This document shows, one piece after another, positions 43,543-51,745 of a stretch of DNA of 64,000 nt. Position 1 is the stretch's first letter; the number at the start of each line of letters is the position of its first letter. The translations under genes were made by a program, and so were the position numbers. Under the pieces are notes generated by a model that worked only from the letters and a program-made list of their open reading frames with translations, searched no databases and was not told the DNA's origin. This DNA is from Paenibacillus ihumii (GTDB lineage Bacteria > Bacillota > Bacilli > Paenibacillales > Paenibacillaceae): contig NZ_LN884299.1 in NCBI RefSeq assembly GCF_001403875.1, positions 3,198,546 through 3,262,545 on the forward strand, in the 5' to 3' direction.

Positions 43543-43623
43543 TAGATACCTCTGCAACGGCCAAACATGCGCAGACATTGGTTGATATACAAAACCCCGC
43601 TAGCCATTAGATACCTCTGCAAC
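43529..43623. repeat. 30-bp direct duplication between two connector genes
   Basis: The 30-bp segments 43529-43558 and 43594-43623 are identical (core GCTAGCCATTAGATACCTCT), separated by 35 unique bases. Each includes the ATG/TAG overlap of the two genes; the copy at 43594-43623 serves as the stop of the head closure gene, and the other as the start of gp10. Confidence 0.9.
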
Positions 43624-43962
43624 CATCAGGTGCGTCTCTGTGCGGTCATCATATACGTCATCAAGCACAGTCTTGATTTCATATATCCGATTATCCCTCT
43701 TATCAACCAGGCGCATATCCGATTTTATCCCTTCGCGGTAACGGATCTTATAGCGGACGGTTATTTCCGACTGCGCAGCATCCGCAGCAAAAAATTCTCG
43801 ACCCCGTTGTAACGGCTCGCGATTGGCCCATATATCAAATGGAAAGACATCTTCCCACTCTTTAGGGTTAGGGATTGGATAGCCAGCATCATCCTCCGTT
43901 CGCCCTTTCTTTTGTATGGCGATCTTACGATTAAGGTCATTCGCCTGCAGCCGCTTCGCCAT
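43600..43962 (-). CDS. Head closure (head-tail joining) protein
   Basis: 120 residues from ATG 43962 (GGGTGATGAG before it): MAKRLQANDLNRKIAIQKKG, WEDVFPFDIWANREPLQRGR, RYKIRYREGIKSDMRLVDKR and the usual end (YEIKTVLDDVYDDRTETHLM), the phage head-tail joining family. The longer open frame upstream overlaps the next gene and is not supported. Confidence 0.88.
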   Translation of the reverse strand: MAKRLQANDLNRKIAIQKKGRTEDDAGYPIPNPKEWEDVFPFDIWANREPLQRGREFFAADAAQSEITVRYKIRYREGIKSDMRLVDKRDNRIYEIKTVLDDVYDDRTETHLMVAEVSNG

Positions 43963-44194
43963 TCTCATCACCCGGTTTCGTCTGCTTGCTTGATGTTTTC
44001 TTCGATCCAGCCGCCGCTCTACCTTCCTGTTTTGGCTCGTCATCCCTTTTCTCTTCAACAACAGAGATAAAACCTTGTTTGAGAAGCTGCTCTGCCCGCT
44101 CTTCATTTGGTGGCACATGCGCTTCTCCCTGCCGGCAGTGTCGATGTCCATTGAACCGATCGCGGAAGTCTTTTTCAACCACGTATTTAGCCAT
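43937..44194 (-). CDS. Hypothetical connector-region protein
   Basis: 85 residues from ATG 44194 (AGGTG upstream). The N-terminal half (MAKYVVEKDFRDRFNGHRHC, AEQLLKQGFISVVE) is a small domain found between connector genes of Firmicute phages; the C-terminal half is a charged, lysine/glutamate-rich tail. It overlaps head closure by 26 nt. Confidence 0.7.
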   Translation of the reverse strand: MAKYVVEKDFRDRFNGHRHCRQGEAHVPPNEERAEQLLKQGFISVVEEKRDDEPKQEGRAAAGSKKTSSKQTKPGDENGEAAAGE

Positions 44195-44204
44195 GGTAAT
44201 CACC

Positions 44205-44468
44205 TCAAATCCCGGTTTTTAATTGCAAGATTATACCTGTTAGCGACCGTTCTACTCGCTCGACTTCCTTCTCATCTCTTGCGCGTTCGCGGTGTACACG
44301 TAAGCAAACCGCAAGATTATACAAATTCGAGTCTTCTCCAGGCTTCGGTTTCTTGACCCCTGCATTCGCAAGATACCCCTCTGCGGCACCGACCAAAAGA
44401 GCGAGGACATCATCATCCTCGCTCCCGTCGATTCTCAAGTATGCTTTTGTTAATTCAAGTAAGCTCAT
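44205..44468 (-). CDS. Head-tail connector (gp6-like)
   Basis: 87 residues: MSLLELTKAYLRIDGSEDDD, LLVGAAEGYLANAGVKKP, YNLAVCLRVHRERA, the classic gp6/QLRG-type DNA packaging connector. It joins portal to the closure protein. Confidence 0.9.
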   Translation of the reverse strand: MSLLELTKAYLRIDGSEDDDVLALLVGAAEGYLANAGVKKPKPGEDSNLYNLAVCLRVHRERARDEKEVERVERSLTGIILQLKTGI

Positions 44469-44478
44469 TGATCATCAC

Positions 44479-44943
44479 CTAGGTTCCGGCGACATTAACT
44501 GTCGCTGTTCCTACAACACCGTTAATTGCAGTAGCTGTAATAGTGGTTGCTCCTGGTCCTGCTGCAGTTATTTTCCCTTCTTCGTTGACAATAGCGACTG
44601 ACTTGTCAGCGCTAGACCATGTAACCGATTGATCTGCCGTTTCTGGCAATACCGCCGCTTTTAAATAACGGATAACACCAATTTCGCTTAAATTATTGTT
44701 TTTTGGCGATATTTCCACAGATATCGGTTCACCCTCTGTCTCATCTATCTGTTCTACTGGCTCTAGCTCTGGTTCGGTTGTGGTAGCAATAGGTTCCGAT
44801 AGTTCACTCTCACCTGTGCTATTTACAGCGGATACTTGATATGTGTACTCGGTGTTCGGCGCCAGATCTGAATCTTTAAAAACTTTCTCTGTCAATCCAC
44901 TTTTGATTTTCTCTCCGTTTCGATAAACGTTATACGTTATCAT
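44479..44943 (-). CDS. Virion decoration-type protein: partial fibronectin-III plus BIG2
   Basis: 154 residues from ATG 44943, 6 nt after AAAGGAGG. Residues 1-55 match strands C to G of a fibronectin-III domain (MITYNVYRNGEKIKSGLTEK, DSDLAPNTEYTYQVSAVNST) but strands A and B with their tryptophan are missing. Residues about 75-153 are a BIG2 immunoglobulin-like domain (SVEISPKN, WSSADKSVAIVNEEGKITAA, TITATAINGVVGTATVNV). Such domains coat phage heads or tails and bind surfaces. The missing strands are encoded just upstream in the same frame, before an in-frame TGA; see the region at 44968-45040. Confidence 0.87.
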   Translation of the reverse strand: MITYNVYRNGEKIKSGLTEKVFKDSDLAPNTEYTYQVSAVNSTGESELSEPIATTTEPELEPVEQIDETEGEPISVEISPKNNNLSEIGVIRYLKAAVLPETADQSVTWSSADKSVAIVNEEGKITAAGPGATTITATAINGVVGTATVNVAGT

Positions 44944-44967
44944 GCTATGCCTCCTTTGGCCCTGAGC

Positions 44968-45040
44968 TCAAGGATAGTCCCAGGACAAGGTTATTTCAGT
45001 ATCAGTCCTAGAATCTACCTTGAGATTTACGGGCTTGTTA
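44968..45040 (-). other. Possible +1 frameshift extension of the capsid protein into a fibronectin-III half
   Basis: The capsid gene ends ATT-CCC-TAA. A +1 slip on CCC-T continues as NKPVNLKV, then ITLSWDYP, 23 residues in all, before TGA at 44970-44968. These are strands A and B of a fibronectin-III domain. The following codons, in the same frame after the TGA, contain the ribosome site and the start of the gene with the other strands. CCC plus a stop is the kind of site used for +1 shifting in Listeria phage PSA capsid and tail genes. Confidence 0.5.
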
Positions 45041-46213
45041 GGGAATATCATTTGTTTTTACTTTAGCGATTCGGAAAGCGGATTTAAGTTTAATTTGGTG
45101 GTCAACCCATGCGGTCAGAACGAAATCCCAGATGCCCGTGCGAACGTTCTTGTCACGGTCATAAATGATGTTCGGATCGTAGTTAAAGTGCGAATAGCGG
45201 AAGTCACCGACAACCGGATCCACAGCAAGGTCACAGAACTCTACTGGTTTGCCGAGTACCTGCTCTGGCTGTGCACCATACAGCGTCGCATTACCGTTTG
45301 CCAGCACCTCGATGATCTCCATGTAGTCAGCGTAGGTCATGGCGATCTTGGCGTTTTCGCGATAGTCTTCGTGAAGATCGGCGATTGCCCTCTTGATTGC
45401 TTTGTACTTGGCTTTCGCGCGTTCTGCGTCGCCACCAGTATATTCGACGGTTACTGCTGTAATCGGATTCGTCGTGCGGTAAAAGCTCATGTGTTCCTCA
45501 CCAGTTTTCGGCGTCTTGGCGAACGCGACTTTTTTCTCTTTGGCGGCAAGACCAGACTGCAGCGCCGCTTCGACCGTTTGAACCAAATTCGTGTCAGTCG
45601 CCGCGAGAATTGTCTCCGATACCGGTGCGAAGACCTTGAACTTGTGTCGACCGAAGCTCACGACATCGCCCGTCATTTCAAGTTCTTTTGCCGTCTCTGT
45701 GTCTGCGATGAAGTCATCGTCATCGAGTGCAAAATCGACCTTCGGAATTTCGAGATTCGTCACGCTGGTGAAGGTAGAAACGTCTCGCAGAGGGTTCTTC
45801 ACAAACGGCTCATGCAACAGTTCGTGGGTCATCGTGGACGGAAGAATCTTTTCGCCGCCCGTACTGTTGTTGTCGCCGAGAGCAGCTTTTACGTCATCGG
45901 CAACACCCTCACCTCGCATTGTCGAACGAATTAGGCTAGCTTTTGCAGAAACAACCTTCGCCTTTGGATCGGCAGAATTTTTAATAGGGTTCTTATTCAG
46001 GCTAGCCATTTGTTCGGCTTCCATTTCGTCATGCTCTTTTTGGAGAATATCGAACCGCGCCTGCAGCCCCGCCGCTTTTGTTTCCATGGCCTTGATATCC
46101 TCGATTTTGGCTTCCGGATCAGAAGCTTTCGCCAAGATGTCCTGCTTTGCAGCGGCCAGCGCTTGGCCGATTGTTACCAAATCATTTTTAATATCGAACA
46201 GTGTTTTTGCCAT
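45038..46213 (-). CDS. HK97-type major capsid protein
   Basis: 391 residues from ATG 46213 behind GGAGG. The N-terminal coiled-coil delta region (about 1-75, removed on maturation) precedes the shell domain, with SDPKAKVVSAKASLIRSTMR, ILPSTMTHELLHEPF and DFRYSHFNYDPNIIYDRDKN near the end. The gene ends in CCC-TAA, a possible recoding site. It overlaps the protease gene by 26 nt. Confidence 0.96.
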   Translation of the reverse strand: MAKTLFDIKNDLVTIGQALAAAKQDILAKASDPEAKIEDIKAMETKAAGLQARFDILQKEHDEMEAEQMASLNKNPIKNSADPKAKVVSAKASLIRSTMRGEGVADDVKAALGDNNSTGGEKILPSTMTHELLHEPFVKNPLRDVSTFTSVTNLEIPKVDFALDDDDFIADTETAKELEMTGDVVSFGRHKFKVFAPVSETILAATDTNLVQTVEAALQSGLAAKEKKVAFAKTPKTGEEHMSFYRTTNPITAVTVEYTGGDAERAKAKYKAIKRAIADLHEDYRENAKIAMTYADYMEIIEVLANGNATLYGAQPEQVLGKPVEFCDLAVDPVVGDFRYSHFNYDPNIIYDRDKNVRTGIWDFVLTAWVDHQIKLKSAFRIAKVKTNDIP

Positions 46214-47003
46214 GAGTAATTCCTCCAATAATTGATTTTATATTTTGAATTTCTAAAGCAGCCGTTTCTCGGATGCTTTGCAGGTACTTCTCAGCTTCAG
46301 CCGCCACTTCCGGCGTTTGAGCTTCAGGTGGCTGGGTATTGCTTGCAGGTGCCTCCAACAACGCCGCAGGCACATTGCGGTACTTAGCAAACAGGTCCTT
46401 GCTGATACATGCCGCCGCTTGGTTCGCTTCCCCTACTACTTCACAGAAGCCGTAGTCATAGCACTCCTGAGCAGAGAGCCACGTTTCGGCATCAAGCAGC
46501 TCGGTAAGCTTGGTTTCATCCAGCTTGTCGCCTGCTCGGTCGAGATACGTTTGCTTCATGCTTCCGCCAATACGGTCAAGGTCATCTGCAACTTTTCTCA
46601 ACTCGGCCGCATTCCCCCAGGTGAACGTCCACGGATTGTGAATCATCATCATCGCGTTTCGTGGCATGTGGATTTCGTCACCGGCCATAGCAATCACCGA
46701 GGCGATCGATGCGGCCAGACCATCCACATGGACAATGACGCGAGCTTTGTGGCGCTTCAGGATGTTATAAATCGCCACACCTTCGAACACCGATCCGCCT
46801 GGGCTGTTGATATACAGCTGCAAAGTATGGATGTCGCCGAGTGCGTCGAGGTCCCGTCTGAAGCCGTTAGCGCTGGTGTCTGACTCATCCCATTCCCATG
46901 ATGTAATGTCGCCGTAGATGTATAGCTCGCCTTCGCCTTCCCGGGCGGCCGCCTTAAAGCTCCAGTACGGCTTTTTTTCGCCTTTATTAGCACTGTTTTT
47001 CAT
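46188..47003 (-). CDS. ClpP-like prohead protease
   Basis: 271 residues from ATG 47003 behind AAAGGGGGTG. ClpP-fold motifs: LQLYINSPGGSVFEGVAIYN, the catalytic serine in VDGLAASIASVIAMAG, and histidine in NAMMMIHNPWTF. It cleaves the scaffold/delta domain of the capsid. The long upstream frame is not used, since it lies inside the portal gene. Confidence 0.94.
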   Translation of the reverse strand: MKNSANKGEKKPYWSFKAAAREGEGELYIYGDITSWEWDESDTSANGFRRDLDALGDIHTLQLYINSPGGSVFEGVAIYNILKRHKARVIVHVDGLAASIASVIAMAGDEIHMPRNAMMMIHNPWTFTWGNAAELRKVADDLDRIGGSMKQTYLDRAGDKLDETKLTELLDAETWLSAQECYDYGFCEVVGEANQAAACISKDLFAKYRNVPAALLEAPASNTQPPEAQTPEVAAEAEKYLQSIRETAALEIQNIKSIIGGITHGKNTVRY

Positions 47004-48217
47004 GTCTTGTTCACCCCCTTTCCTCGGTTCTTCCTTTCGGCCACCGGCATGTCGATCGGGTAAAGATCGCCGCTGATATAGAGCTTGTCGCCGCCCGGCT
47101 CCGGAGGTAGTTCCTCCCAAGCTCGCACCTCATTCGGCTTAACAGCTCCAGACCGCATGAGCTTGAAGTAAAACTCGCCGCGGGTCTTCATATCCCCACG
47201 CAAAAGAGCGTTCACGTTGAACTTGTAATAAAGTCCACGCAAACGCTCTTCGCGGGTAAGCAATTTTCGGTTGAATTCTTGCTCGTACTGTCGGACGATC
47301 GGAATCATCGTGTTCGTCACATAATTGAGAGACAGCTGCTCCATGGTGGAGTAACTGACCCCGTCCGTTTCCCCTAGCAAGAAAAGAGGGATGTTGTAGA
47401 CCATGGCTACTCGGGATTTGGTGATCTTCTCGACCTCAAACACCTTGGAGTCAATAAAATTCCGCTCGATGGGATCGATCTCCACACCATTCTCCTGAAT
47501 GAGTACGCCGCCGTTTTCCTTGTAAAACTGCTGGAAGTTGGCATATATTTCTTTCTTTTTATCCTCACTGACGTTGGTCGCCATTTTCAAAATGAACGAT
47601 GCTTTGATTGATGTATCCAATTGATCGAGCGTGAACTTCCGAACTTCCTTGTCGAATTCAATCGTGTTCGAGAGTACGTCAATCGGGTTGATTCCCTTGT
47701 AACCCGGTCCGTGAATGTGCTTCACATGAATAATATCCATATTGTGCACGTAATACTGTCCTTTGGGGCCGTATACGCAGTACCAGAGCTCGTTTGTATC
47801 CTGCTCCACCACCGGTTCAACGTATGCAGGATCCAGGATGAGCAGGGAACTTACCTGGTAGCGTGCATCGTACATTTTCAAGGCGTAGGCGTTGCCGCTG
47901 GTGTTCCGGATAGTCTCCATCGTTCGAATGAAGTCAAAGCCAGTCATGTTGTTGTTAGGGGCATTGGCTATCAGGTCCGCTGTCGGCGAATTGACCGGCT
48001 CGAATTCCTTGTAAAGCTTCAGTGGCAGCGATGCCATAGAGTTAGAGAGTCGCGTCACAGCTGCGAATATCGTCTCATTCGATGCCAACGTGCTACCGGG
48101 CTTACCTTGAAAGATTGACCTTCCTCTGAAAAACCATTTTTCGAAACCAGTGGCAGCCGACTTGAAACCATTTCGGACAATGTTCCATGCCATCTTGATT
48201 CGTTGTGTTAGCTTCAA
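47000..48217 (-). CDS. Portal protein (HK97 family)
   Basis: 405 residues from TTG 48217 behind GGGGGTG: MKLTQRIKMAWNIVRN, TFSAVTRLSN-type segment (ETIFAAVTRLSNSMASLPLK), DIIHVKHIHGPGYKGINPID and FLLGETDGVSYSTMEQLSLN. The portal ring is the DNA gate. It overlaps the protease start by 4 nt and the terminase end not at all. Confidence 0.95.
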   Translation of the reverse strand: MKLTQRIKMAWNIVRNGFKSAATGFEKWFFRGRSIFQGKPGSTLASNETIFAAVTRLSNSMASLPLKLYKEFEPVNSPTADLIANAPNNNMTGFDFIRTMETIRNTSGNAYALKMYDARYQVSSLLILDPAYVEPVVEQDTNELWYCVYGPKGQYYVHNMDIIHVKHIHGPGYKGINPIDVLSNTIEFDKEVRKFTLDQLDTSIKASFILKMATNVSEDKKKEIYANFQQFYKENGGVLIQENGVEIDPIERNFIDSKVFEVEKITKSRVAMVYNIPLFLLGETDGVSYSTMEQLSLNYVTNTMIPIVRQYEQEFNRKLLTREERLRGLYYKFNVNALLRGDMKTRGEFYFKLMRSGAVKPNEVRAWEELPPEPGGDKLYISGDLYPIDMPVAERKNRGKGVNKT

Positions 48218-48224
48218 GTTTCCA

Positions 48225-49931
48225 TCACCCCCTTTGCAGAAGATCATTTATGCTGACAAACTCGACGTTTCCGGTCGGTACCGGAATAGCCATTTTCTTC
48301 ATCACTTCGGTGTGAGCATTCAAAAAGGCCGCGAACCCGTCGATTTTACGGTAGCGGCCTTGTTTTGTAGGCATCCAGTTTTTCTTTGAATCCTCCACCA
48401 ATTTAACGTTATTCATGTACCACCTGAATAACTCGTCATTGTTATAGACCACACGACCGTCAATCAAGAGTTCCTTAGCATCCTTAAGTGCGGGGCTAAG
48501 CGTCATAGGGCCTTGTCGAACAACAAGCGTATTAAATCCATAGGCCTTGAGGTCTTCTACAAGTCTGTAAGCATTCGCAGGGTCATAGCCAATTAATTCG
48601 ATGTTGAACCTCTGGGACTGTTCAACAAACCAGTCGTAAACCATCTCATACTTGACGTACCTACCAGGACATATCGTGAGATACCCAGCTTCCTCCCACT
48701 CACGATAAGAAATACCTTCGTTATCCAAATCAACTTTTCGTCGAGGCACCCATGAATGAGAAATTACTGCAACCCGTCCATCATCCAATGGAAATTCCAA
48801 GCAGGCAGATGTGAAGTCCTCTGTTTCCGACAGGTCAAAACTGCCGATACACATCTTTCCTTCGAGCTCTTTATGATCGATATGGCCATTATTTTTTCGG
48901 ATGATGTCCAAATCTACGAATGATTGCTCATCGGACTGTACGAATCTATTCAACCGTTTAGTGATGAAATCATTACGTTCTGCTGGGACATGCTTCCGAT
49001 CCTCCCACTCCTTCAGCATATCTTCCATCTTGATGGTTACACCAAGGTTTGGATTTGCTTTTACCCAGTTGGAAGGATCTTCGACATCATCCTCTGGATC
49101 AATCTCTGCCATGAAGTAAAACGCTTGTTCAGCCGAGATAAGACCATCAAGCACATCTGCAGCTTTGTCATAATAATCCATCAGGGGCCCATCAAGTTGA
49201 TAACCCGCGGTTGTGATGTACAAGATCATTGGTTGAGTACGGGCGCCAGTGGAGTTTTTAATAACGTTGATCAGCTTGTACGTTTTGTATTCGTGAATCT
49301 CATCGAATGCGCCCATGCTGCAGTTCTTACCATCGAGCTTTTTACTGTCGGTTGCGAGCGGCAAGATTTTAGACATTGTCCGACGGTACCGGATTTCGTG
49401 CAAAGTCTCGTCAAAGTGCTTTCTTAGCAACGGCGACGCCTTTATCATAGCCTTACACTCATCGAACATATCTCTTGCCTGTTCTTTAGAGTTGGCCAAC
49501 TGATAGACCCTTGCGCCGTTTTCTCCATCCTTAGAAGCAGCATACAACGACAACCCGGACACCATAGACGTCTTACCGTTTTTACGACCCATAAATATAA
49601 GCCCCTCGCGGAAGCGACGGAGTCCGGTATCCTTATGAACCCATCCATAAAGGGAGCCAATAATAAAATGCTGCCATGGCTGAAGCTCTAACCTATCAAA
49701 GTCACCCATGGATGGCTTACAGAAGCTTTCGATGAATTCGATTGGTCTATACGCCTTTTTCTCATCAAAAACATACGGAAACGAGGCTGTTCCTTGCCTG
49801 TTTAGGTCTTTTAAATGACGTTGACAGGCCTGTTTAACCTTTTTTGAAGTTACTATTTTTCCGTTAACAACATCTAGCGCATATTGCGTAGTTTGCAATT
49901 TAGGAGGCTCAGAAAGCGGTAAAATCGTCAC
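48225..49931 (-). CDS. Terminase large subunit
   Basis: 568 residues. The ATPase motor has Walker A LIFMGRKNGKTSMVSG and Walker B GAFDEIHEYK; the nuclease domain follows with GSFDLSETEDFTSACLEFP and GYDPANAY. It packages DNA into the head. I chose GTG 49931 (GGAGG upstream, 23-nt overlap with the small subunit); the frame is open to GTG 49961. Confidence 0.95.
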   Translation of the reverse strand: MTILPLSEPPKLQTTQYALDVVNGKIVTSKKVKQACQRHLKDLNRQGTASFPYVFDEKKAYRPIEFIESFCKPSMGDFDRLELQPWQHFIIGSLYGWVHKDTGLRRFREGLIFMGRKNGKTSMVSGLSLYAASKDGENGARVYQLANSKEQARDMFDECKAMIKASPLLRKHFDETLHEIRYRRTMSKILPLATDSKKLDGKNCSMGAFDEIHEYKTYKLINVIKNSTGARTQPMILYITTAGYQLDGPLMDYYDKAADVLDGLISAEQAFYFMAEIDPEDDVEDPSNWVKANPNLGVTIKMEDMLKEWEDRKHVPAERNDFITKRLNRFVQSDEQSFVDLDIIRKNNGHIDHKELEGKMCIGSFDLSETEDFTSACLEFPLDDGRVAVISHSWVPRRKVDLDNEGISYREWEEAGYLTICPGRYVKYEMVYDWFVEQSQRFNIELIGYDPANAYRLVEDLKAYGFNTLVVRQGPMTLSPALKDAKELLIDGRVVYNNDELFRWYMNNVKLVEDSKKNWMPTKQGRYRKIDGFAAFLNAHTEVMKKMAIPVPTGNVEFVSINDLLQRG

Positions 49932-50283
49932 CTTGATCGCTACCTCCCTGATCGACCACACCGGACACTTTTCTATCTGAGGCAGGAGTCAATTTCAGTT
50001 CGGCTTGGAGTTTCCGCTGATGCTCAATAATCTTGATGATAGCGTCCACAGACTTGTTTTGACGGTATATTTCTTGGGTTCCGTTCTTGAATAACTCCAC
50101 GACTCCTCGCGCTCTTATGTCGTCGATATGCTGCTGTTTGAGTTGTTCGAGTAAGGCTATATTATCCGTGATCATTATCGTACGATCCGATAGGTTATCA
50201 TCTATCTCCAATTCCCTGATAATGATTTCAAACAGCCTTTTCGCCGCCCGATGCTTGATCTCTTTTTTTGGTTTATGTTCCAC
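49909..50283 (-). CDS. Terminase small subunit (P27-like)
   Basis: 124 residues from GTG 50283 behind GAGGGGGGGG. Acidic-basic helical: KHRAAKRLFEIIIRELEIDD, then IVGEL-like helices (SVDAIIKIIEHQRKLQAELK). It recognises the phage DNA packaging site and guides the large subunit. The upstream open frame to 50349 lacks a ribosome site. Confidence 0.88.
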   Translation of the reverse strand: MEHKPKKEIKHRAAKRLFEIIIRELEIDDNLSDRTIMITDNIALLEQLKQQHIDDIRARGVVELFKNGTQEIYRQNKSVDAIIKIIEHQRKLQAELKLTPASDRKVSGVVDQGGSDQGDDFTAF

Positions 50284-50477
50284 TGACACCCCCCCCTCAT
50301 ATAGAAAAATGTCTGCGCGCCGAAAACGAAGGGCCCACGCCGGTCCCAAAACGCTCTGAGGCTCAAAATTCGAGGGAGGGGGGCATGCGTTCGTATTTTA
50401 GCATAAAACCCTACCCCTCGACGTCAGAATGCCTCAGAGACCCCTTTGCGGCCGTCTAGCGACGCCCTCTCTTTTTG
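50284..50477. other. Gap between HNH nuclease and terminase, possible cos region
   Basis: 194 bases without a gene. The gap lies exactly where cos sites of HK97-like phages with HNH-terminase gene pairs are found. It contains G/C-rich strings (about 50318-50345 and 50375-50385) and ATGCGTTCG. I cannot identify the cut site, and pac-type packaging is not excluded. Confidence 0.3.
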
Positions 50478-50789
50478 TTACCATCTCTCTGGGTTCGGCT
50501 TCGCCTCAAGGATGGTCGCTCGCCGCTTTCTCTTCGCTTCCATAGGCTGCCTGCTGCCCTTCTCCGGGTGCTTCTTATTGTGGCAGGTCGGACAGATGCT
50601 CTCGAGGTTGTCCCCGTCCAGGGCGAGCTCTGGATGCGTCTCCAGCGGCTTGATGTGGTGAACTGTATTAGCTGTGGTGACCTTCCCTTTACGTAAGCAA
50701 GGCTGGCACAGGTAATGGTCTCGCTTAAGGATTACTAATCTGCACTTGCGCCACTCCTTTGACTTGTAGAACGGATTGACTTGCTTCAT
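50478..50789 (-). CDS. HNH endonuclease of the packaging module
   Basis: 103 residues from ATG 50789: MKQVNPFYKSKEWRKCRLVI, two zinc cysteine pairs (CQPC, CPTCHNKKH) and the HNH core TANTVHHIKPLETHPEL, NLESICPTCHNKKHPEK. In HK97-like phages this nuclease works with terminase to cut concatemers at cos. It overlaps the previous stop by one base. Confidence 0.92.
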   Translation of the reverse strand: MKQVNPFYKSKEWRKCRLVILKRDHYLCQPCLRKGKVTTANTVHHIKPLETHPELALDGDNLESICPTCHNKKHPEKGSRQPMEAKRKRRATILEAKPNPERW

Positions 50790-51037
50790 CAGTGACTTAC
50801 TATTGTCCAATCTTCTGAAAGCATGTCTGTTTGCGATGCCAACCAAGGTACGAATTTATCGTCAGCGGTCTTCATTCCGATCCACGATAACTTCTCGAGT
50901 CCTAACGAAGGGACGGAGCCGCTAGGATTGTAGGACCATGCCGGAACTAGCGTCAACCACATGCCTTTTTCATTCCAGCCTTTGCGGGCTACTTTCTCTC
51001 CTTGTTTCAACACTTCAATTGCTTGACCAAAATCCAT
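50789..51037 (-). CDS. tad2: Tad2-like protein (DUF2829), possible anti-Thoeris
   Basis: 82 residues from ATG 51037 (AAAGGA eight bases before). The DUF2829 pattern is complete: MDFGQAIEVLKQGEKVARKG, WNEKGMWLTLVPAWSYN, IGMKTADDKFVPWLASQTDM, EDWTIV. Members of this family (Tad2) bind the cyclic ADP-ribose-type signal of Thoeris and block that defence; I rely on published work for this. The gene stands directly behind a terminator-like hairpin. It should act inside the cell as a homotetramer if like Tad2. Confidence 0.85.
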   Translation of the reverse strand: MDFGQAIEVLKQGEKVARKGWNEKGMWLTLVPAWSYNPSGSVPSLGLEKLSWIGMKTADDKFVPWLASQTDMLSEDWTIVSH

Positions 51038-51065
51038 GATCATCATCCTTTCTGTTTCCAGACAA

Positions 51066-51118
51066 CAAAAAAGCCCAGCATCCAGCAGCCGTTGTATTGG
51101 CATACTGAACACTGGGCC
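51066..51118 (-). terminator. Terminator-like hairpin before tad2
   Basis: GCCCAG (51073-51078) pairs with CTGGGC (51112-51117), followed on the minus strand by TTTTTTG. It stops readthrough from the gene at 51139, so tad2 would depend on readthrough or on a promoter inside the long loop. Confidence 0.6.
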
Positions 51119-51138
51119 TCTAGGGTCTCTGGTTCGGT

Positions 51139-51474
51139 TTATAATACTTTTTTAGTTATGTCCCATAACGCATCACAAAGCTCGTGGTTGATTGCAGCGT
51201 GTTCTACATGTGCTACAACTTGCCATTCTCTGTTACGTACCTCAATGGAAATCCGTCTATTCCCATCATTCAATAATTCAATCATCTGCCCGATGGAGAG
51301 GAGTGGCAAATCAATTTTTTCCGGTTCAAACATTCCGTATACTCCTGTTGTCCCCGTGGGTGATCGGTAAAACCAGTCTCCATCAACCGGATCATACCAT
51401 ACCCTTAGACGCTCTTGTTGAGCGCCAGTCAATTCTTTCAGCTGTTCAACCGTAATCCGCTGTTTCATGGTCAT
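51139..51474 (-). CDS. Hypothetical phage protein
   Basis: 111 residues from ATG 51474 behind GGAGAG: KQRITVEQLKELTGAQQERL, PLLSIGQMIELLNDG, then a beta-rich part (ISIEVRNREWQVVAHVEHA). Similar proteins occur singly in Paenibacillus prophages; function unknown. Overlaps the Com-like gene by 29 nt. Confidence 0.7.
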   Translation of the reverse strand: MTMKQRITVEQLKELTGAQQERLRVWYDPVDGDWFYRSPTGTTGVYGMFEPEKIDLPLLSIGQMIELLNDGNRRISIEVRNREWQVVAHVEHAAINHELCDALWDITKKVL

Positions 51475-51733
51475 CTTGCGACTCTCCTTCCAATTCTGAA
51501 TGTGCCATTGCTATGATCGAAGCAGCGCTGATGTTGTTGGCTTTGCAAAACACTTCGAACTGTCCCAGCGCCTCCTTAAACTTTTCCGAATACCATGCTG
51601 GATATCTAAGGGTTTCTTTCCCTGTAAGATTGAACTCATTCAACACCTTACACCTGGTACATACGATCTCTGCCTTGCCATCTATCTTACCAAGCAGCTT
51701 ATTGCATTTGCTACACCTAAATTCCTGAAGCAT
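51446..51733 (-). CDS. Com-like zinc-finger translation regulator with extra domain
   Basis: 95 residues. Residues 6-35, FRCSKCNKLLGKIDGKAEIV and CTRCKVLNEF, match the Mu Com zinc finger (CxxCxKLL ... CxRC). Com binds the mom mRNA and exposes its start. Here an additional C-terminal half (about 45-95, KFKEALGQFEVFCKANNISA) is present, unlike short Com. The Mom-like gene of this phage is at 11821; a link is inference. Confidence 0.75.
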   Translation of the reverse strand: MLQEFRCSKCNKLLGKIDGKAEIVCTRCKVLNEFNLTGKETLRYPAWYSEKFKEALGQFEVFCKANNISAASIIAMAHSELEGESQDDHETADYG

Positions 51734-51745
51734 GTCCTGCCTCCT

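Noticed and set aside
48150..48389. Plus-strand frame of 79 codons over portal and terminase ends
   Set aside because: Antisense to two clear genes with no ribosome site.
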